Part shown: piece after piece, positions 25,385-38,032 of the stretch
Position numbering within the stretch: position 1 is the first letter of the stretch
Layout of the letters: each line of letters starts with the position of its first letter
Source: Albifimbria verrucaria
Lineage: Eukaryota; Ascomycota; Sordariomycetes; Hypocreales; Stachybotryaceae
DNA length: 64,000 nucleotides
Assembly: GCA_020081605.1 (NCBI GenBank)
Contig: JAHREC010000013.1
Location: forward strand, 4,278,001 to 4,342,000
Direction: 5' to 3'
Program-made: the position numbers and the translations under genes
The notes under the pieces: model-generated
Databases searched by the model: none
What the model was told of the DNA's origin: nothing
The model's input: the letters and a program-made list of their open reading frames with translations, nothing else

Positions 25385-26615
25385 TCATTTCTGAAATGCA
25401 ATTACAGCATATCGGAAGCTTCCATTCGCATAACCTCGTCGCATGGCACGGAATGATTGAAGGAAGGCGATACCATCACGGCCTTGGGAGAGCGCAAACG
25501 CCCAGAGCGAAGGGTTCTGAACCAGAGACCATGTGATGTCCCTAGTCACATGAGATCAGTATGGTTTCTATGTGTACGAAAGGATATGATCCTACCATGT
25601 CTGACGGACTTGCTGGCTGATGTCTTTCGGCTCCGCGAAGACCTGCAAGCCCGCCTCCTTGGCCAAGTCGACATACTCTTGTTGAGTGCACAAAGGTGGG
25701 AGAAGCATACCATCTGGACAACGTTAACTAGGGTCGTTTTTGACAGATGTGCATCATTTACCTTCAATGGGCTTGATATCATTCACAAACGTCTTCTCAT
25801 CCACGTTTACATCCTTGAACCAATCGGCCAAGGCCAGCTTACCTCCAGGTCGCAGGACGGCATAAGCATTCTTGAAGAAGAGCGCCTTGTTGGGGAAGTG
25901 GCTGAGAGCTTCGCTGATCCAGACGGCGTCAAAGGTGCCTTCTTGACCAGAGAAGTAGTCAGCCATCTTCTCGGCATCAAGCTCAATGAAGCGGACCTTT
26001 CCTTCACCCAGCTTGATGAAGCCATCAGCGTCCGGCGAGGCGGCCTTTGCGGACGCGTCTTCAGACTGGAGCTTCTCTGCTTCGGCTTTGGTGAGGCGGT
26101 TGGCGATCTCCACTTGCTTGGTCGAAATGGTGATGCCGGTTACGGTGCAGCCATGCTTGCTGGCGAGGTAACGCGAGGTGCCGCCAACACCACATCCAAC
26201 ATCTAGGACATGGCTGTTCTTGGGCACTTGAGATGAATCAAGGAGGAGATGGATGAGGTTCAATTGGGCAGTTTCCTTGGTCTCGGTAGCTTGGGACTCT
26301 TCCGTCGGCCAGTAGCCATGGTGGATATGCTCTCCCTTCTTCACGTCAGCATGATTTCAATTAATTAATGGCTCCTTCTGAACACAACAGCCTGTGGCCG
26401 GGTATGCATATGGCCATGGATAGACTTGGTTGTGGAGGGTAGGAACGGGGCCAGGGGTTCATCTGTTCCACATACCACAGGCTGAGGTAGTAATCACTAG
26501 CAAGATCATAATGCAACTTGATACGATCCTTCAAGGCTTGCATTGTGGTGTGAGCAAGCCCGAGGGGCGTGTCATACTGCTGGCTTAGAGCAGTGGTCTC
26601 AGCAGTGGTGGCCAT
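25385..26615 (-). CDS. SAM-dependent methyltransferase, gamma-tocopherol methyltransferase-like
   Basis: Exons 26615-26476, 26335-25762, 25713-25596 and 25541-25385 give about 329 residues. After a short helical N-terminus (LKDRIKLHYDLASDYYLSLW) comes GEHIHHGYW, the hallmark entry of the tocopherol/sterol C-methyltransferase-like class. SAM-binding motif I is VLDVGCGVGG (residues 90-99), followed by CTVTGITISTKQ, the acidic RFIELDAEKM, then DAVWISEALSHFP and LRPGGKLALADWF. The end is helical and basic. The first intron ends at an AAG acceptor, and one G appears missing from the following GGG run (near 26334-26335), since the TG of the Trp47 codon must join a GGGGA context. The substrate is unknown; many fungi carry such enzymes without making tocopherol. 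Confidence 0.85.
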
Positions 26616-29519
26616 GGTGTAGTCGGTATTAGCGCGAGTGGGGCTTAGGGAATCGATTATGGTGGTGCTGGAGTTCAGGTAGCTGGAGAAGATATAGAGG
26701 AGCTTGTGGACTTGAGTGGTTTACAGAATATGGTCTAGACAGCGCGGTGACGATAGGATATAAGGTGCAGGGCGAGGTGAAGGAGGAATGGCTTGGACAG
26801 CTTGACAAGAGGGTGTCTCGAAGCTACCCCGCTAACGGAGCTTGTCCCTGACCTCAAGACTTGGTGAACGGATCAGTGGCCGCCATGAGCTTAGCTAGAA
26901 TGCCCTGTTTCCGATAGGAAATCCCACCTCCTGAAAATCCAAAACAGTTCTCTACACTACGTTTGTCTCATGATTGGCACCGGTTCTGCCTGGTCCGGGG
27001 TGCGCAGCAGTTGCGGGCTATGCTACGCTTTTGATGTTTGGGCTCTTGGACTCTCTCTCGTGCCACCACAATCTTTTCTGGTCAAATCTGAGTGCAGCCG
27101 CATCGCGCACAGTTGTGCACAAACAATGAAGAAGCTGTTTAGAATGACCCATTCGTGGTCCCACATCAGAGTGTAGCCGTCACTACTATACCATGGGTTA
27201 AGCCGGCCTCTCCATCGTGACCTTGCGGACTACTCCCGGACCACGGCCGAAGGACACAAGTGACCTTTGAAAGAAGGCTGCGGGGTAAAATGAAGATATG
27301 AAGAAACAGAAGAAGATCGAGAAAGAAAGAAAGAAAGAAAAAAAAAAGACAGAGAAATCTCAGCTTGAAAAGTTCCATCTATACTACCGAGCTCAGTCTG
27401 GCACACCGTGGGACTGTTAACACCCTGGGCCTTGGCGCTTGAGAGCATTGCAGAGTCGGCGAATCGATAGGCCGTCGATGTTTCGTTTGCAGTATGTCGG
27501 CGCCTGCAGAAACGCGCTAACGTCAGGGAGCGAAACATTAACTGCTAGAGACAGATAGCCACGCGGGTAACTGTGGCTCAGACTCGGGAACCCGTGTTTA
27601 GAGCTTTGTTCAGCTCGTGAAAGACTGCTTTGCATAGTTACGAGCACCAGAAGAGGCGAGTTGCGACCGGCATTCCTTTGTTGGCTTAGAACAGCTGTTC
27701 CTTCACCGACGTCATTGCTTTCCCAATGGCGTCCCCGCTATTTGGCCCTATTTAGCCATCTTTTGTCGTCAAGCTAACCAGGTGGGTTGATGGAAAAGAA
27801 TCCTGGGGTTTTAGTGTGGTGCTTCCTTTATCTTCAGTCTTAAGAGCTTGTAAGCAAGGATGAACAAGCCAAAGAAGAAGGTGCTCCCTTTGCCACGAGT
27901 TGAACCTGCCAAGTTCACGCCATGATTCTATGAACGGTTTACGTCGGTGGTACCTATATGTAAAGAAAAAGACCATCCTAGGTACTGTCTGGCACACAAT
28001 TGGGGTGCTTGGTACTACCTTACCTCCACCTTACCTAAATAAGGTACCTACCAGCCTAAAGGTACGCAATCACAGTACCTTGCGTTAGTATAGACCCTCG
28101 TTCACCCTCTTCGTTGTGATTGATCAAGCTTATCCTGCGATACCCTTCGTTTCTGGAAAAGGCTCCGCAGGCATCTTTTCCTCTCGCATCACAAGACCGC
28201 AAAACAGGTTTACCCTCGTCTGCCAACTGTGTGGCAAAGTTGCCCTGTCCAGGCACGATCAGCGGCTACCGTGTGGTGGAGAAGACCCTTCTGAACTTTT
28301 GGGCAGGGGTCTGTGGCTGAGCCATGGGCACTTGGTGCCTTTGATTGGCCTTGAGCTTCTCGTTGCCAGACCTTGTTCGGGCTGGCCTCTGACGATCTCG
28401 AATACCTTCAACTCGCAAACCACCCTTCTCGGCCCTTCATCACCGCCAGAATGGTTGGATGAGGGACCCTTTCCTCGCATGCTTGCTTGGCAACCCCGGA
28501 AAGCCACCGTCCAACTCCCGAATAGGCAATCCGGCCATGTCGTCAGGCTGCATGCACCCTCACGTATCCCGGATGAGCGTCTCTCGTCCAGTCGATAAAT
28601 GCCACCCCAAAGCGCCCTTTCACCTCGAGGTGGATTTTGAAAAGATGGACACCCTTCATCGTCTCGCTCCACGGGGTCCCCTTGCACATTTGCGTGACTC
28701 AACGGATTCAGTCTGCTGGGCAAGACAATAAGTGCCAGCTGTTCGCCCCATTCACTTGGTGGCCTCATTGTCCCGCAATCACAATATCCTATTGACACTC
28801 CCCATTGTGCAAGATCACGGAGCAACCTGAATACACAAGCAAGCCTGATACGGCTACCTCAGCAGACAACCCGCTAGGCCTTTAATCTCGGCCTTTGCTA
28901 GACCTCGCTCTCCAAGCGCCCGACGCCAGATTTAAAGCCCTCGTCGTCTTTCGTCGCACAACCCCTGCAACTCTGCTTGACTGGCTGGCAGTGGTCGGTC
29001 CCGGCGCTTAAACCACAACTCCAAAGCGCTTGTTCGCCGGCGACGAGCAGCACCTGGGAGGCGCTCTGTAAACTGGGTCTATATCCCGGTTGGGGCCAAT
29101 TCATTGGCTTGTCTGCTTCACCACCGTGTAATCAATGTAAGTCCTTCCCGCCGTGTTTGGTCCACATTCACAGGCGCCGCTTCTCTTATTATGGCTGTTC
29201 TGGCCCTGCCCTTTCACTGCATCTTTTGTTTTGTCCCTTTGTCTTTGCCCATCCATTTTCTCTACAAACACCATGGAATCATAATTTGGTATTCGTTTGC
29301 AACGAGTCACGATTTTCTTTACGTTGTTTCCTTTTCCATTTCTAATTTATTTCTCTCTTCTCATCTTGCCCACTTACACAGCATATAATCATTTCCCCAC
29401 GCAATCAATAGACAGGGCTGGTTTCCTTCTTCTTTTGCACGCATTTCCTTACGGCAGCCCTCTACAATCTTGCATCTTCTCTGTCACGGTTCTTCATAGA
29501 CAAGATCATCTTACCAACC
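26616..29519. other. 2.9 kb divergent promoter region of the methyltransferase and PRM1
   Basis: It holds a GAAA microsatellite (27321-27347), TACCTACC-type motifs near 28010-28070 and a long pyrimidine-rich leader (about 29130-29515) before PRM1. Frames of 160-188 codons around 28116-28825 are open on both strands at once, have no recognisable domain and are not accepted as genes. Confidence 0.5.
27321..27347. repeat. GAAA microsatellite with A tract
   Basis: Five GAAA units followed by a run of ten or more A residues. Confidence 0.85.
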
Positions 29520-31821
29520 ATGGATAGATTCAACATGTTTTCCTCACGGAAACGTGACGAACCCAAGTCCTACCCGGACCTTCCTGACTCTCTCCGGTCA
29601 GACTCTGTCGAGTTGTCCGGAATCCGCAATGGCATGACGGCTCGGGCTGATACCTCACCCTACATCACGCCCTATCTAAGCCTTCGTGCCCGACTCTCTC
29701 AAATATGGATCAACCGCTGGACCATCCTTCTGCTCCTTGTCCTCGTTCGTGTCGTACTTCTGATAGGACAACTCAACGACAACATCGGCGGGGCCAAGGA
29801 AAAGGCTCTCACAGCCTGCACCAAGGTTGAAGACGTCGGTAGTGCCATGGCATCCATGCCTCATTACCTCTCGCTTGGCGTCAACGATCTTGCGGCCACT
29901 GGAATTGAAAAGGCCGTGAGCGCCATGGTCACAACGCTGAATCTCATGCTTAGCGGCGTGGAAGGAATCATACTGTTCTTCATCAGCTTTATCATCTCTA
30001 CTTACACCTGCTTGCTCACTGCCATGATCCACGGCAGCCTCGACGTCGTGGCATCTGTTACCGAGGACGCCACCAAGGCTTTCAATGATATTGTCGACAA
30101 GGCTGCTGGCCACATCGAGGAAATCGCCGATGGCTTGGAGGGTTCCTTAACAAAATTGTTGAGGGCATCGAGGATTCTATTATTGGAAATCTCCTCCCCG
30201 ACATTCCCAAGGTTGACTTTTCCAAGCCCATCGAAGAGCTCAAGGACTTCGACATCAACGCGGACGACTTTGTCAGGGACGTGCGCAAGTTGAACGACGA
30301 CCTGCCTACCTTTGAAGAGGTCCAAAACCTCACCAAACAGGCGGTTTCGCTCCCATTCAACTTTGTTCGCGACGCTCTCAAGGATGCCTACGGCGACTAC
30401 AAGTTCGACAGGGATGTCTTTCCTCTTGCTCAGAAGAGACAGCTTACCTTCTGCTCGGATAACGACACTCTGAACAGCTTCTTCACCGACTTGTTTGAAA
30501 TGGTGAAGAAGGCACGGATCATCTTCATCGTTGTGCTAGCTGTCCTTGCCGTTGCTGTCATGGCTCCGATGGCCTGGCTCGAGATTCAACGCTGGCGCCG
30601 ACAGCAGAAGCATTCAAAGCTCATCTCGGGGAACCAATACGATCCTATGGATGTGGTCTATATTGCATCTCGTCCCAACACTGCATCCTGGGGTATCAAG
30701 ATCGCGTCTGCGTTCCACGGCAAGAGGCAGGTCTTGGTCCGATGGTGCATTGCCTACGCCACCTCACCGCCCGCTCTCTTTGTTCTCTCCCTCGCAATCG
30801 CTGGCTTTTTCTCCTGCCTCTGCCAAGTGATCCTGCTCAAGGCCGTTAAGGACCAGGTACCTGCCCTTACGGAAAAAGTGGGAGAATTTGCCGATGGTGT
30901 TGTGACCACTTTGAAGAGCGTCTCCGACGACTGGGCTGAGGGAGCCAACGGTGTAATCATCGGACTCAATGATGACATTAACCAGGACGTCCTTGGATAC
31001 GTCGTCAATGCTACGGATGCCGTCAACGATACTCTAACAACATTCCTCGACACCATGAATGAAGGTCTTGAGACTGTTTTCAACGGAACCATTCTCCTCG
31101 ATCCTATCAAGACAGTACTGCACTGTGTGATTGGTATCAAGATTGAGAATGTGCAGGATGGTTTAACTTGGGTGCACGACCATGCCAAGGTCAGCCTCCC
31201 ACTGTTTGCCAACGACACCTTCAGTCTTGGAGCCAAAGAGTCTGTTGACGGAGACTCCGATCTCACCACGTTCCTGGCCTCGCCGTCATCAGTGTCAACG
31301 GACGAAGTCAGTGGCGCTGTGGAGCATGTCACCAAGTGGCTCCACGACAACATCATTCAAGAAGCGCTCATCTCCACCGGTATCCTGCTGGTCTACGTCA
31401 TTGTAGTACTCATCGGCGTGATGAGGATGCTGGCCGGTATGGCTATGCCTGACCGTGGCCGCGCTGAGGGAGGCACGCGCTTCACGGGCGAGGAACGTCC
31501 CCACTGAGCCCCCGGTCTCAAGCGAACGCCGAAACCTTTCCTCGGTTTGGCTCCGACTCAGTCGAGGACAATCAACACACCAGGAATGAGTTTCGAGATG
31601 AAAAATTCGCCTCTGGATCATACGGCGCGCGTGCGCGACAGGTCCCTGGCCACGAACGACAGAGCTCGTACGGTCACATTGACCTAGGGGCAAGTCGTGA
31701 AGTGACGAGTGACGGTGAGCGTGAGACATGCAGTTCATTCAACTCCGGCTCGGCTGGACCGTGCTGTGACAATATCCTGCTGTGGCATCTTCGAATAGTT
31801 CGAGTATTCATTCAGCGTTGA
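29520..31821 (+). CDS. PRM1: Plasma membrane fusion protein Prm1
   Basis: A multi-pass membrane protein acting in cell-cell fusion (mating and hyphal or germling fusion). The start MDRFNMFSSRKRDE is followed by TM1 (WTILLLLVLVRVVLLIGQL), TM2 (VEGIILFFISFIISTYTCLL), a long extracytoplasmic part with HIEEIADGLEG, TM3 (ARIIFIVVLAVLAVAVMAPM), TM4 (PALFVLSLAIAGFFSCLC) and TM5 (LISTGILLVYVIVVLIGVM). The frame needs one base in the G run 30140-30142, which joins GLEG to FLNKIVEGIEDS. It needs a second in the C run 31499-31502, after which a cytoplasmic Ser-rich tail continues to a TGA at 31819-31821 (about 767 residues). Without the second correction it ends at 31507. The exact C-terminus is less certain than the rest. 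Confidence 0.88.
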
Positions 31822-32430
31822 CGGTTTTGGATTCGTTTTCTTTTTGTCCTAATTGCCCAGTTGACCCATGTAGAGAGGGCTCTGCGGAACATGATACCAC
31901 CCATATTTCTTATATTTTGCGTTTGCAGTCAAGCTTATTACTAGTCGGTTATTACTAGTCGGGTCTATGTTATGCAAAGATTGAAGCTAGTTACCGGATC
32001 TGTCTTCCAATTTTTTTTCTTTTTCCTTTTTGGCTTTGAGCAGAGCGCAGATTGTTCATTGCTCCAGATTGGCATAGTCTAGAAAAAAAAAAAAAAACCA
32101 CCAAATTGCGGCGCAAATTTCTCTCCATCAACCTCTTTGAATGTTTTGTGAAGTGCCATTGCGTGCAACCCGTTTGTAATTACATCTGCGGCTAAGACTT
32201 TCCTCTTACCTGCGTCTTCAGCATCGCTTAGCAGCGCCAATCTGTCTGTATTCGTCGCCTGTTCAACACGGCGTTCCACAGAGTTGGTTTCGGAGGGACT
32301 CATCCCCAGACCAGCTGGTTTCCTAATAGGGCAAGTCCGGCTGCACCTGCAGATGCAACTGCAAGTTTTAGCGCCTTGCGTCAGTGACACCGGGCGGCGG
32401 CAGGACCGAGGGACATAGCGAGTCATCGCC
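31822..32430. other. Intergenic with A tract
   Basis: 3' flank of PRM1 and promoter of tryptophan synthase, including a 15-A run at 32083-32097. A TGACTCG near-match to the Gcn4/CPC1 site lies at 32419-32425 on the minus strand. Confidence 0.45.
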
Positions 32431-32679
32431 ATGCGGTACCTCCTCACCAACAACCAGGCGCCCCGCTACTTCTCCCCGGCCGTTAGGCGGTACCTGGGCC
32501 GAGGTGGCGGACAGCAACAGCAGCCATCCGGAATCGGTGGGCTTCCAAAACTTCCAACATCCCGCTTTAAAAGCAGACTTGCCTCCCTCTCCATACCGCC
32601 ACCTTCAATCTCCAAGTCATCTCGCCTCGTCAAGCACTTTGCAACGACCTCTATACGTACCGACGAGTCTAAGACCGCT

Positions 32680-35158
32680 ATGGAGGCCATCAAGCAGACT
32701 TTCCAGCGCTGCAAGGCCCAGGGCCGAGTGAGTATTGCCCTCAATGACCATCGCGGGGCATCATCGCCTCTGGAGGGACACGTTACTGACGATGGACTTT
32801 TAGGCCGCCCTGGTCACCTATGTTACAGCTGGCTACCCTCGCCCTGAGGATACGCCTGATATTCTCCTGGCTATGGAGAAGGGTGGTGCTGGTGAGTAAA
32901 CGTCCATCGTGTTGACACCGCTCTGTTCTTGTGCTGACGAAGGGGACAGATGTTCTGGAACTCAGAGCCCCTTTCACCGACCCCATCGCCGACGGTCCGA
33001 CTATTCAAACCTCCAACACTGTATGTCTCCTAGTCGATAGTTCGTTAAAAAGAATCCGTCCTGACTCAAATAGGTTGCTCTGAGCAATGGCGTCACCATC
33101 CAATCTACCTTGGAGATGGTCAAGACTGCCAGGAGTCGTGGCCTCAAGGCCCCAGTCCTGCTTATGGGTTACTACAACCCACTCCTGAGCTACGGAGAGG
33201 ACCGTCTGCTTCAGGACTGTCATGCTGCAGGCGTCAATGGCTTCATCGTTGTTGACCTGCCCCCAGAGGAGGCTATTTCTTTCCGCAAGCTTTGCACAAA
33301 GGGAGGGTGAGTTGAATGCCCTATATCTACACAACATCAAGTCAGCCATAGCTAACCAAACGCCTTACGACTTTTAGACTTTCTTACGTACCTCTGATCG
33401 CTCCCGCTACCTCAGATGCCCGCATGAAGATTCTCTGCCAATTGGCCGACTCCTTCATCTACGTCGTGTCGAGACAGGGTGTCACTGGCGCCCTTGGAAC
33501 GATGAACGCCAACCTGCCAAACCTGGTTGAGCGCGTTAAGAAATACAGCGGAAACAAGCCCGCCGCTGTCGGATTCGGTGTTAGCACTCGCGAGCACTTC
33601 AAGAGCGTCGCTGGTGTTGCTGACGGCGTCGTTGTGGGAAGTCAAATCATTACCACTATTCAGAAGGCTGAGCCGAACCAGCTCTTCCCCGATGTCGAGA
33701 AGTACTGCGCCTACCTTTGTGGCCGGGACGCTCTGCCCCAGGATGAGACGACACGTGAGGTTGGCGTGATTGAGGCAGTCGCCAATGCCAAGGAGCCCAG
33801 CGGAGAGAATGTCACCGTGAACGCAACTATTACCGATAACGACCGCATCACAGCCGAGGAGGATAGCGCTCTGGTTGCCCAACTGGCCGCGCTTCACGGC
33901 AAGATCCCCGAGAGATTTGGCGAGTTCGGTGGCCAGTATGTTCCCGAGAGTCTTATGGACTGCTTGTCCGAACTGGAAGATGGCTTCAACAAGATCAAGG
34001 ATGATCCTGCATTCTGGGAAGAGTACCGATCTTACTATGAGTACATGGGACGACCAGGTCACCTGCACCTTGCTGAGCGTCTGACAGAGTACGCAGGCGG
34101 TGCCAACATCTGGTTGAAGCGAGAGGATTTGAACCACACCGGTAGTCACAAAATCAACAACGCCCTGGGACAGCTGCTGCTGGCCAAGCGTCTGGGCAAG
34201 ACCAAGATCATCGCCGAGACTGGTGCTGGTCAGCACGGTGTTGCAACCGCTACTGTCTGCGCTAAGTTTGGAATGGAGTGCACCGTCTACATGGGAGCTG
34301 TAAGTGGTTGACCTGGATTATTGGATGATGTACTGGATTGCTAACACAATTAACAGGAGGATGTTCGCCGCCAGGCTCTCAACGTTTTCCGAATGAGATT
34401 GCTCGGAGCTAAGGTTGTTGCTGTCGAGGCTGGTAGCAGGACTTTGCGAGACGCCGTCAACGAGGCTCTGCGTGCTTGGGTAGTCGAGCTTGACACCACC
34501 CACTACATCATCGGCTCAGCCATCGGACCTCACCCCTTCCCTACCATTGTGCGCACATTCCAGTCCGTTATCGGCCAGGAGACCAAGGAGCAGATGCTTG
34601 AGAAGAGGGCAAGCTGCCCGACGCTGTTGTCGCCTGTGTTGGTGGAGGCAGCAACGCTGTGGGCATGTTCTACCCTTTTGCTAACGACCCCAGTGTCAAG
34701 CTGGTGGGTGTCGAGGCTGGTGGTGATGGTGTTGATACCGCAAGGCATAGCGCTACTCTCACCGGTGGTACCAAGGAGTTCTGCACGGTGTGCGCACATA
34801 TGTCCTGCAGAACGAGCACGGTCAGATCTCCGACACTCACTCCGTCTCGGCTGGTCTCGACTACCCAGGTGTCGGCCCTGAGCTGAGCTCTTGGAAGGAC
34901 AACGAGCGTGCCAAGTTCATCGCCGCGACGGATGCCGAGGCCTTCATTGGCTTCAGGCTGATGAGCCAGATGGAGGGTATCATCCCTGCACTGGAATCAG
35001 CCCACGGTATCTACGGAGCTATTGAGCTTGCCAAGACGATGAAGAAGGGCGAGGACATCGTTATTTGCCTTAGTGGCAGAGGAGACAAGGATGTGCAGAG
35101 TGTCGCCGACGAGCTTCCTAAGCTGGGACCTAAGATTGGCTGGGATTTGCGATTTTAA
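32680..35158 (+). CDS. Bifunctional tryptophan synthase (alpha-beta fusion)
   Basis: Makes tryptophan from indole-3-glycerol phosphate and serine; the fungal fusion has alpha then beta. Exons: 32680-32727, 32804-32891, 32950-33020, 33074-33306, 33378-34299, 34357-35158, giving 721 residues. Alpha domain: [36 protein letters not shown] and [13 protein letters not shown] linker leads to the beta domain with [14 protein letters not shown], the PLP lysine in [26 protein letters not shown] and the phosphate loop GGGSNAVGM. Two G-run contractions break the last exon (34607-34609 and 34775-34776). The start MEAIKQTF matches the usual fungal start, but the frame is open upstream to an ATG at 32431 and adds 83 basic residues. 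Equivalent to yeast TRP5 and Neurospora trp-3. Confidence 0.95.
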
Positions 35159-35335
35159 AAGTGGTTTGAATTTGTAGTACGGGCATAGAGCGGGACGGAA
35201 CGGGCAAAGGTGCGAAATTTGCATCATATGGTACAGAATCTTGGTTGGGCGTTCTATAACGAAGTGTTTTTATACATGGCATGAGTATTGTTACATTTTG
35301 GAGAGATAGAAAGAAGACGCTTCAAATGCACTTTT

Positions 35336-36191
35336 TCATGAATGTGAAGGTCTCGCTTCCGTCTCTGCCTTTGATGCGCCCAATGTCTCGGCGCTCGCCA
35401 CTTCCAACTCATCAATTTCCTTCAGTAGCTGTTGCTCAGCCTCATCTGATAGTTCCTCCACATTCTCAGTCTCCAGAAGCTCGGCTTCGTTGCCAAGCAG
35501 GAAAGCGTTGCCCACGAGCCCAAGCTGGGCCTCGAGTTCAGCAGCCTTCAGCCCGTCAACGGTGGCGCGGCTCCTCTTGCTCAGGGGCCGGGGGTAGCGA
35601 AGTCGAGGGCGTATTGGATGATGTCGTCCCGGTCCACAATCTCCTTAGGCTCCAGCCCCAAGGCGACACGCTCTTCGTTGAAGCGCTCCTGCACGGGGCG
35701 CGACTGCATGAGCAGCCAGCGGAGGTTCCATCCACCGGGGCCGAGCTCCTTGATGCGTGCGGGTTTGGACTTGAGGAGGTAGTTCTCGAGGCCGTCCTCG
35801 CGGCGGATCGTCTTGAGGACGCGCAGGGTCAGGCGGGTCTTGACGTTGGCGCCGACGGAGGGCAGGAAGAAGCTCTTGACGTGAATGTTGGGCTTCCAGT
35901 AGCGCGGCGACTTCTGTTTATGCTTGTGGGCGACCCTGTTTCCGAAGCGGATGCGCGCGGAGCCGTAGAGCCCGCGGTTGGACTGCTTGTAGAGGCGGCG
36001 CTCGCCGTAGGGGTAGGGCGGGATGACATTGGAGGGCAGAAGGTGCGGCTTGACCGTCTTAGTCTGGCAGGGGACGGTCGTGGAGAAGGGTCGCAGGGAG
36101 GATTGCGAGGAGGCGGCGGAGAAGGCGGTCGCGGGGAGGAGAAGGGGTTGGCGGCGGCCACGGCACGGGTCAGGCGAGCAGAGGCTGCCAT
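35336..36191 (-). CDS. Mitochondrial large-subunit ribosomal protein bL28m (Mrpl24-type)
   Basis: A mitochondrial ribosomal protein of the bL28 family. A basic presequence (MAASARLTRAVAAANP) leads into KTVKPHLLPSNVIPPYPYGE, then the bL28 core: SNRGLYGSARIRFGNRV, YWKPNIHVKSFFLP, TRLTLRVLKTIRREDGLENY. The tail NLRWLLMQSRPVQERF is typical of fungal orthologues. Two C-run contractions occur on the coding strand. One is opposite plus 36144-36147, between the presequence start and the conserved body. The other is opposite plus 35590-35594; uncorrected it stops right after DFATP, corrected it continues for about 85 Glu-rich residues to a TGA at 35338-35336. Corrected length is 285 residues. It is divergent from the coiled-coil gene at 36.7 kb. 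Confidence 0.85.
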
Positions 36192-36670
36192 GGCGGTTCG
36201 GCTCGGGAGGGACAGCATCTTGGCTGCTTGGGTCCCCGGGAAAGGGGAGGATCGAGATACTGGTGATGAAGTAGCGATGTTGTTATTGAGGCATCAGTAG
36301 GGCCTCAATTGGGTGGATTAGACAACACCCCACACAGCTGGCTGTGTCCGTCTCAATTGTCCACACCTGGAAATCTGATGATAATTTTTGGGCGACGGGA
36401 TGAGTTGGAGCATCCCAAGCTCGGAGGTGCCGATGTTCCGCGCCGAGCTTGCACCATCAAGCGCAGGCGGGTCAGGTGACATCGTGTGGCTTTCGCGCAG
36501 CAGCACCAACGTTGCAGTGGCTTTGGTTCCTGGGTATTCGACATGCCGAAAAAGTAATCAGCTCTTGTCCTCCCTCCGTTATCAAAGACCCTTGACATTT
36601 GATACTTTACGAAGTGACGAAACCCTCCCATAGCCTCAATTGATTCGAGTCACTTCCCCTTTTTTAATTT

Positions 36671-37793
36671 ATGTGGCACTACCATGTTTCCCGGTGGATG
36701 AAGCCGTCCTCAAGAACAACCCGGACTTTGCCAATCTATACAACAAGCTCACCCACGTCATCCTAGAGCCGGATGGCTCGACGAAGGATGGCCCCGCTGC
36801 TGCTGAACGTGCAGCTGTGCAGAAGGTATGCCGGTGATGCCTTGCTTCTGCGTTATGTTTTTGGACTGCAACACAGCCTATATTCTCAATTGGACGTTCC
36901 GCTTCTATCTCTTGCCCGTGGCTAAACCCATCCCCTCCGTCCAGGAACTCGAGCAGCGGCGCCTAAAAGCCGCCAAGCACCACCTCCTCGCCCGCGCCAT
37001 CGCCACAGCCGTCCCTCCCGAGTCCTCGACTCGTAGACGACAGCCTCCACGGCCCCCAGCGCTCCCCGAACCCCTCCTCGACCTCCTGCTCCTCCTACCG
37101 CCTCTTCTCGCGCCCGACGCCCCGGCCCCGCCGTCGCTGCTTCTCACCAGCCCGCCGCTCTCCGACCTCGAGACGCTGCTGCCCGACCTCGCCGCGCTTG
37201 TCTCCGCCAGCCTGCACAAATCGGTCCTCGACCTCACCCGCGTCGCCCACCCGTCCACCAACCCGTCCTACCTTCACCGCCACGTCGCATCGCTGGCCCG
37301 AACCCACGCCGATCTGACCGCCCAGCTGCGCGACCGCCGACGGGACCTTGCCGCTCTACGGCACGAAACCCTCACGGCCCTGACGGCGCTGCTCGACACC
37401 TACGGCCAAGCACTTACGCACCTGATTCGCGCCCTCGAGGCCAAGCATGGCGTTGTGTCGCGCAGCCTGGAACTGCGTGCCGTGCAAGTTCAGCACCGTG
37501 CCGAGTTGGGCGCTGCCGAGGCTGAGCAGACGCGGTGGACGTTAACAAAGGAGATTTACACACCTGAGACGGCTGCGGCACTGTACAACTACGGCGCGCA
37601 TCTGAAGGATGCCAAGAGTCGCACCGCAGAGAGAGTCAGGAGTCTAGAGGACGAGCTAGCTGAGTACGGTGTGGGCGTGCAAGGTGGAGAGGGCAAGGAG
37701 AAAACGATGAGAGAAATGGCAAAGGTATACCGTGAGATGAGGCGGCAAGTAGACGACGTGCAAGTCGATCTGGAACGGTTACAAAAGGGTTAA
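36671..37793 (+). CDS. Coiled-coil hypothetical protein, possibly a fungal augmin-like (HAUS) subunit
   Basis: Two exons joined at 36825/36945 (119-nt intron, GTATGC donor, CAG acceptor, phase 0). The first contains VDEAVLKNNPDFANLYNKLT; the second is helical throughout (ELEQRRLKAAKHHLL, ending AKVYREMRRQVDDVQVDLER), with an Arg/Pro/Leu-rich insert around residues 75-125. The body looks like an extended coiled coil and I can assign no enzymatic motif. The start is uncertain: no in-frame ATG exists upstream of VDEAV; the ATG at 36671 needs one extra base in the CCC at 36690-36692, which fits the pattern seen elsewhere in the window. The augmin suggestion rests on overall helical organisation and should be treated as weak. 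Confidence 0.6.
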
Positions 37794-38032
37794 TGTTTGC
37801 ACACGGTTGCCAAGGTCTGAATTTTTGGTGGAAATGAAAGTTATGAAAGCACAGCAAGCGATTGAATAGCCCGAGGGCAATCTGTCTATTTTCGTGTTAA
37901 AGAGATTTTGTTACATATGCCGGCTTCACACTATATGCAGGCCCATATCCTTCATTAATAGAAAGCCATGAACATTTCATATTTTGTCCACTCCATCCGG
38001 TCAATCTGATGTACTGTTTCCAGCCTCACACT

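Noticed and set aside
25457..26206. Open frame of 249 codons on the plus strand
   Set aside because: Antisense to the methyltransferase gene.
28116..28825. Overlapping frames of 160 and 188 codons on opposite strands
   Set aside because: No domain, signal peptide, TM helix or splice structure on either strand; composition looks like GC-rich non-coding DNA.
33412..34236. Open frame of 274 codons on the minus strand
   Set aside because: Antisense to the central exon of tryptophan synthase.
35281..36300. Open frame of 339 codons on the plus strand
   Set aside because: It is antisense to the bL28m gene, whose conserved motifs are read on the minus strand; the frame stays open because of GC-rich codon bias.
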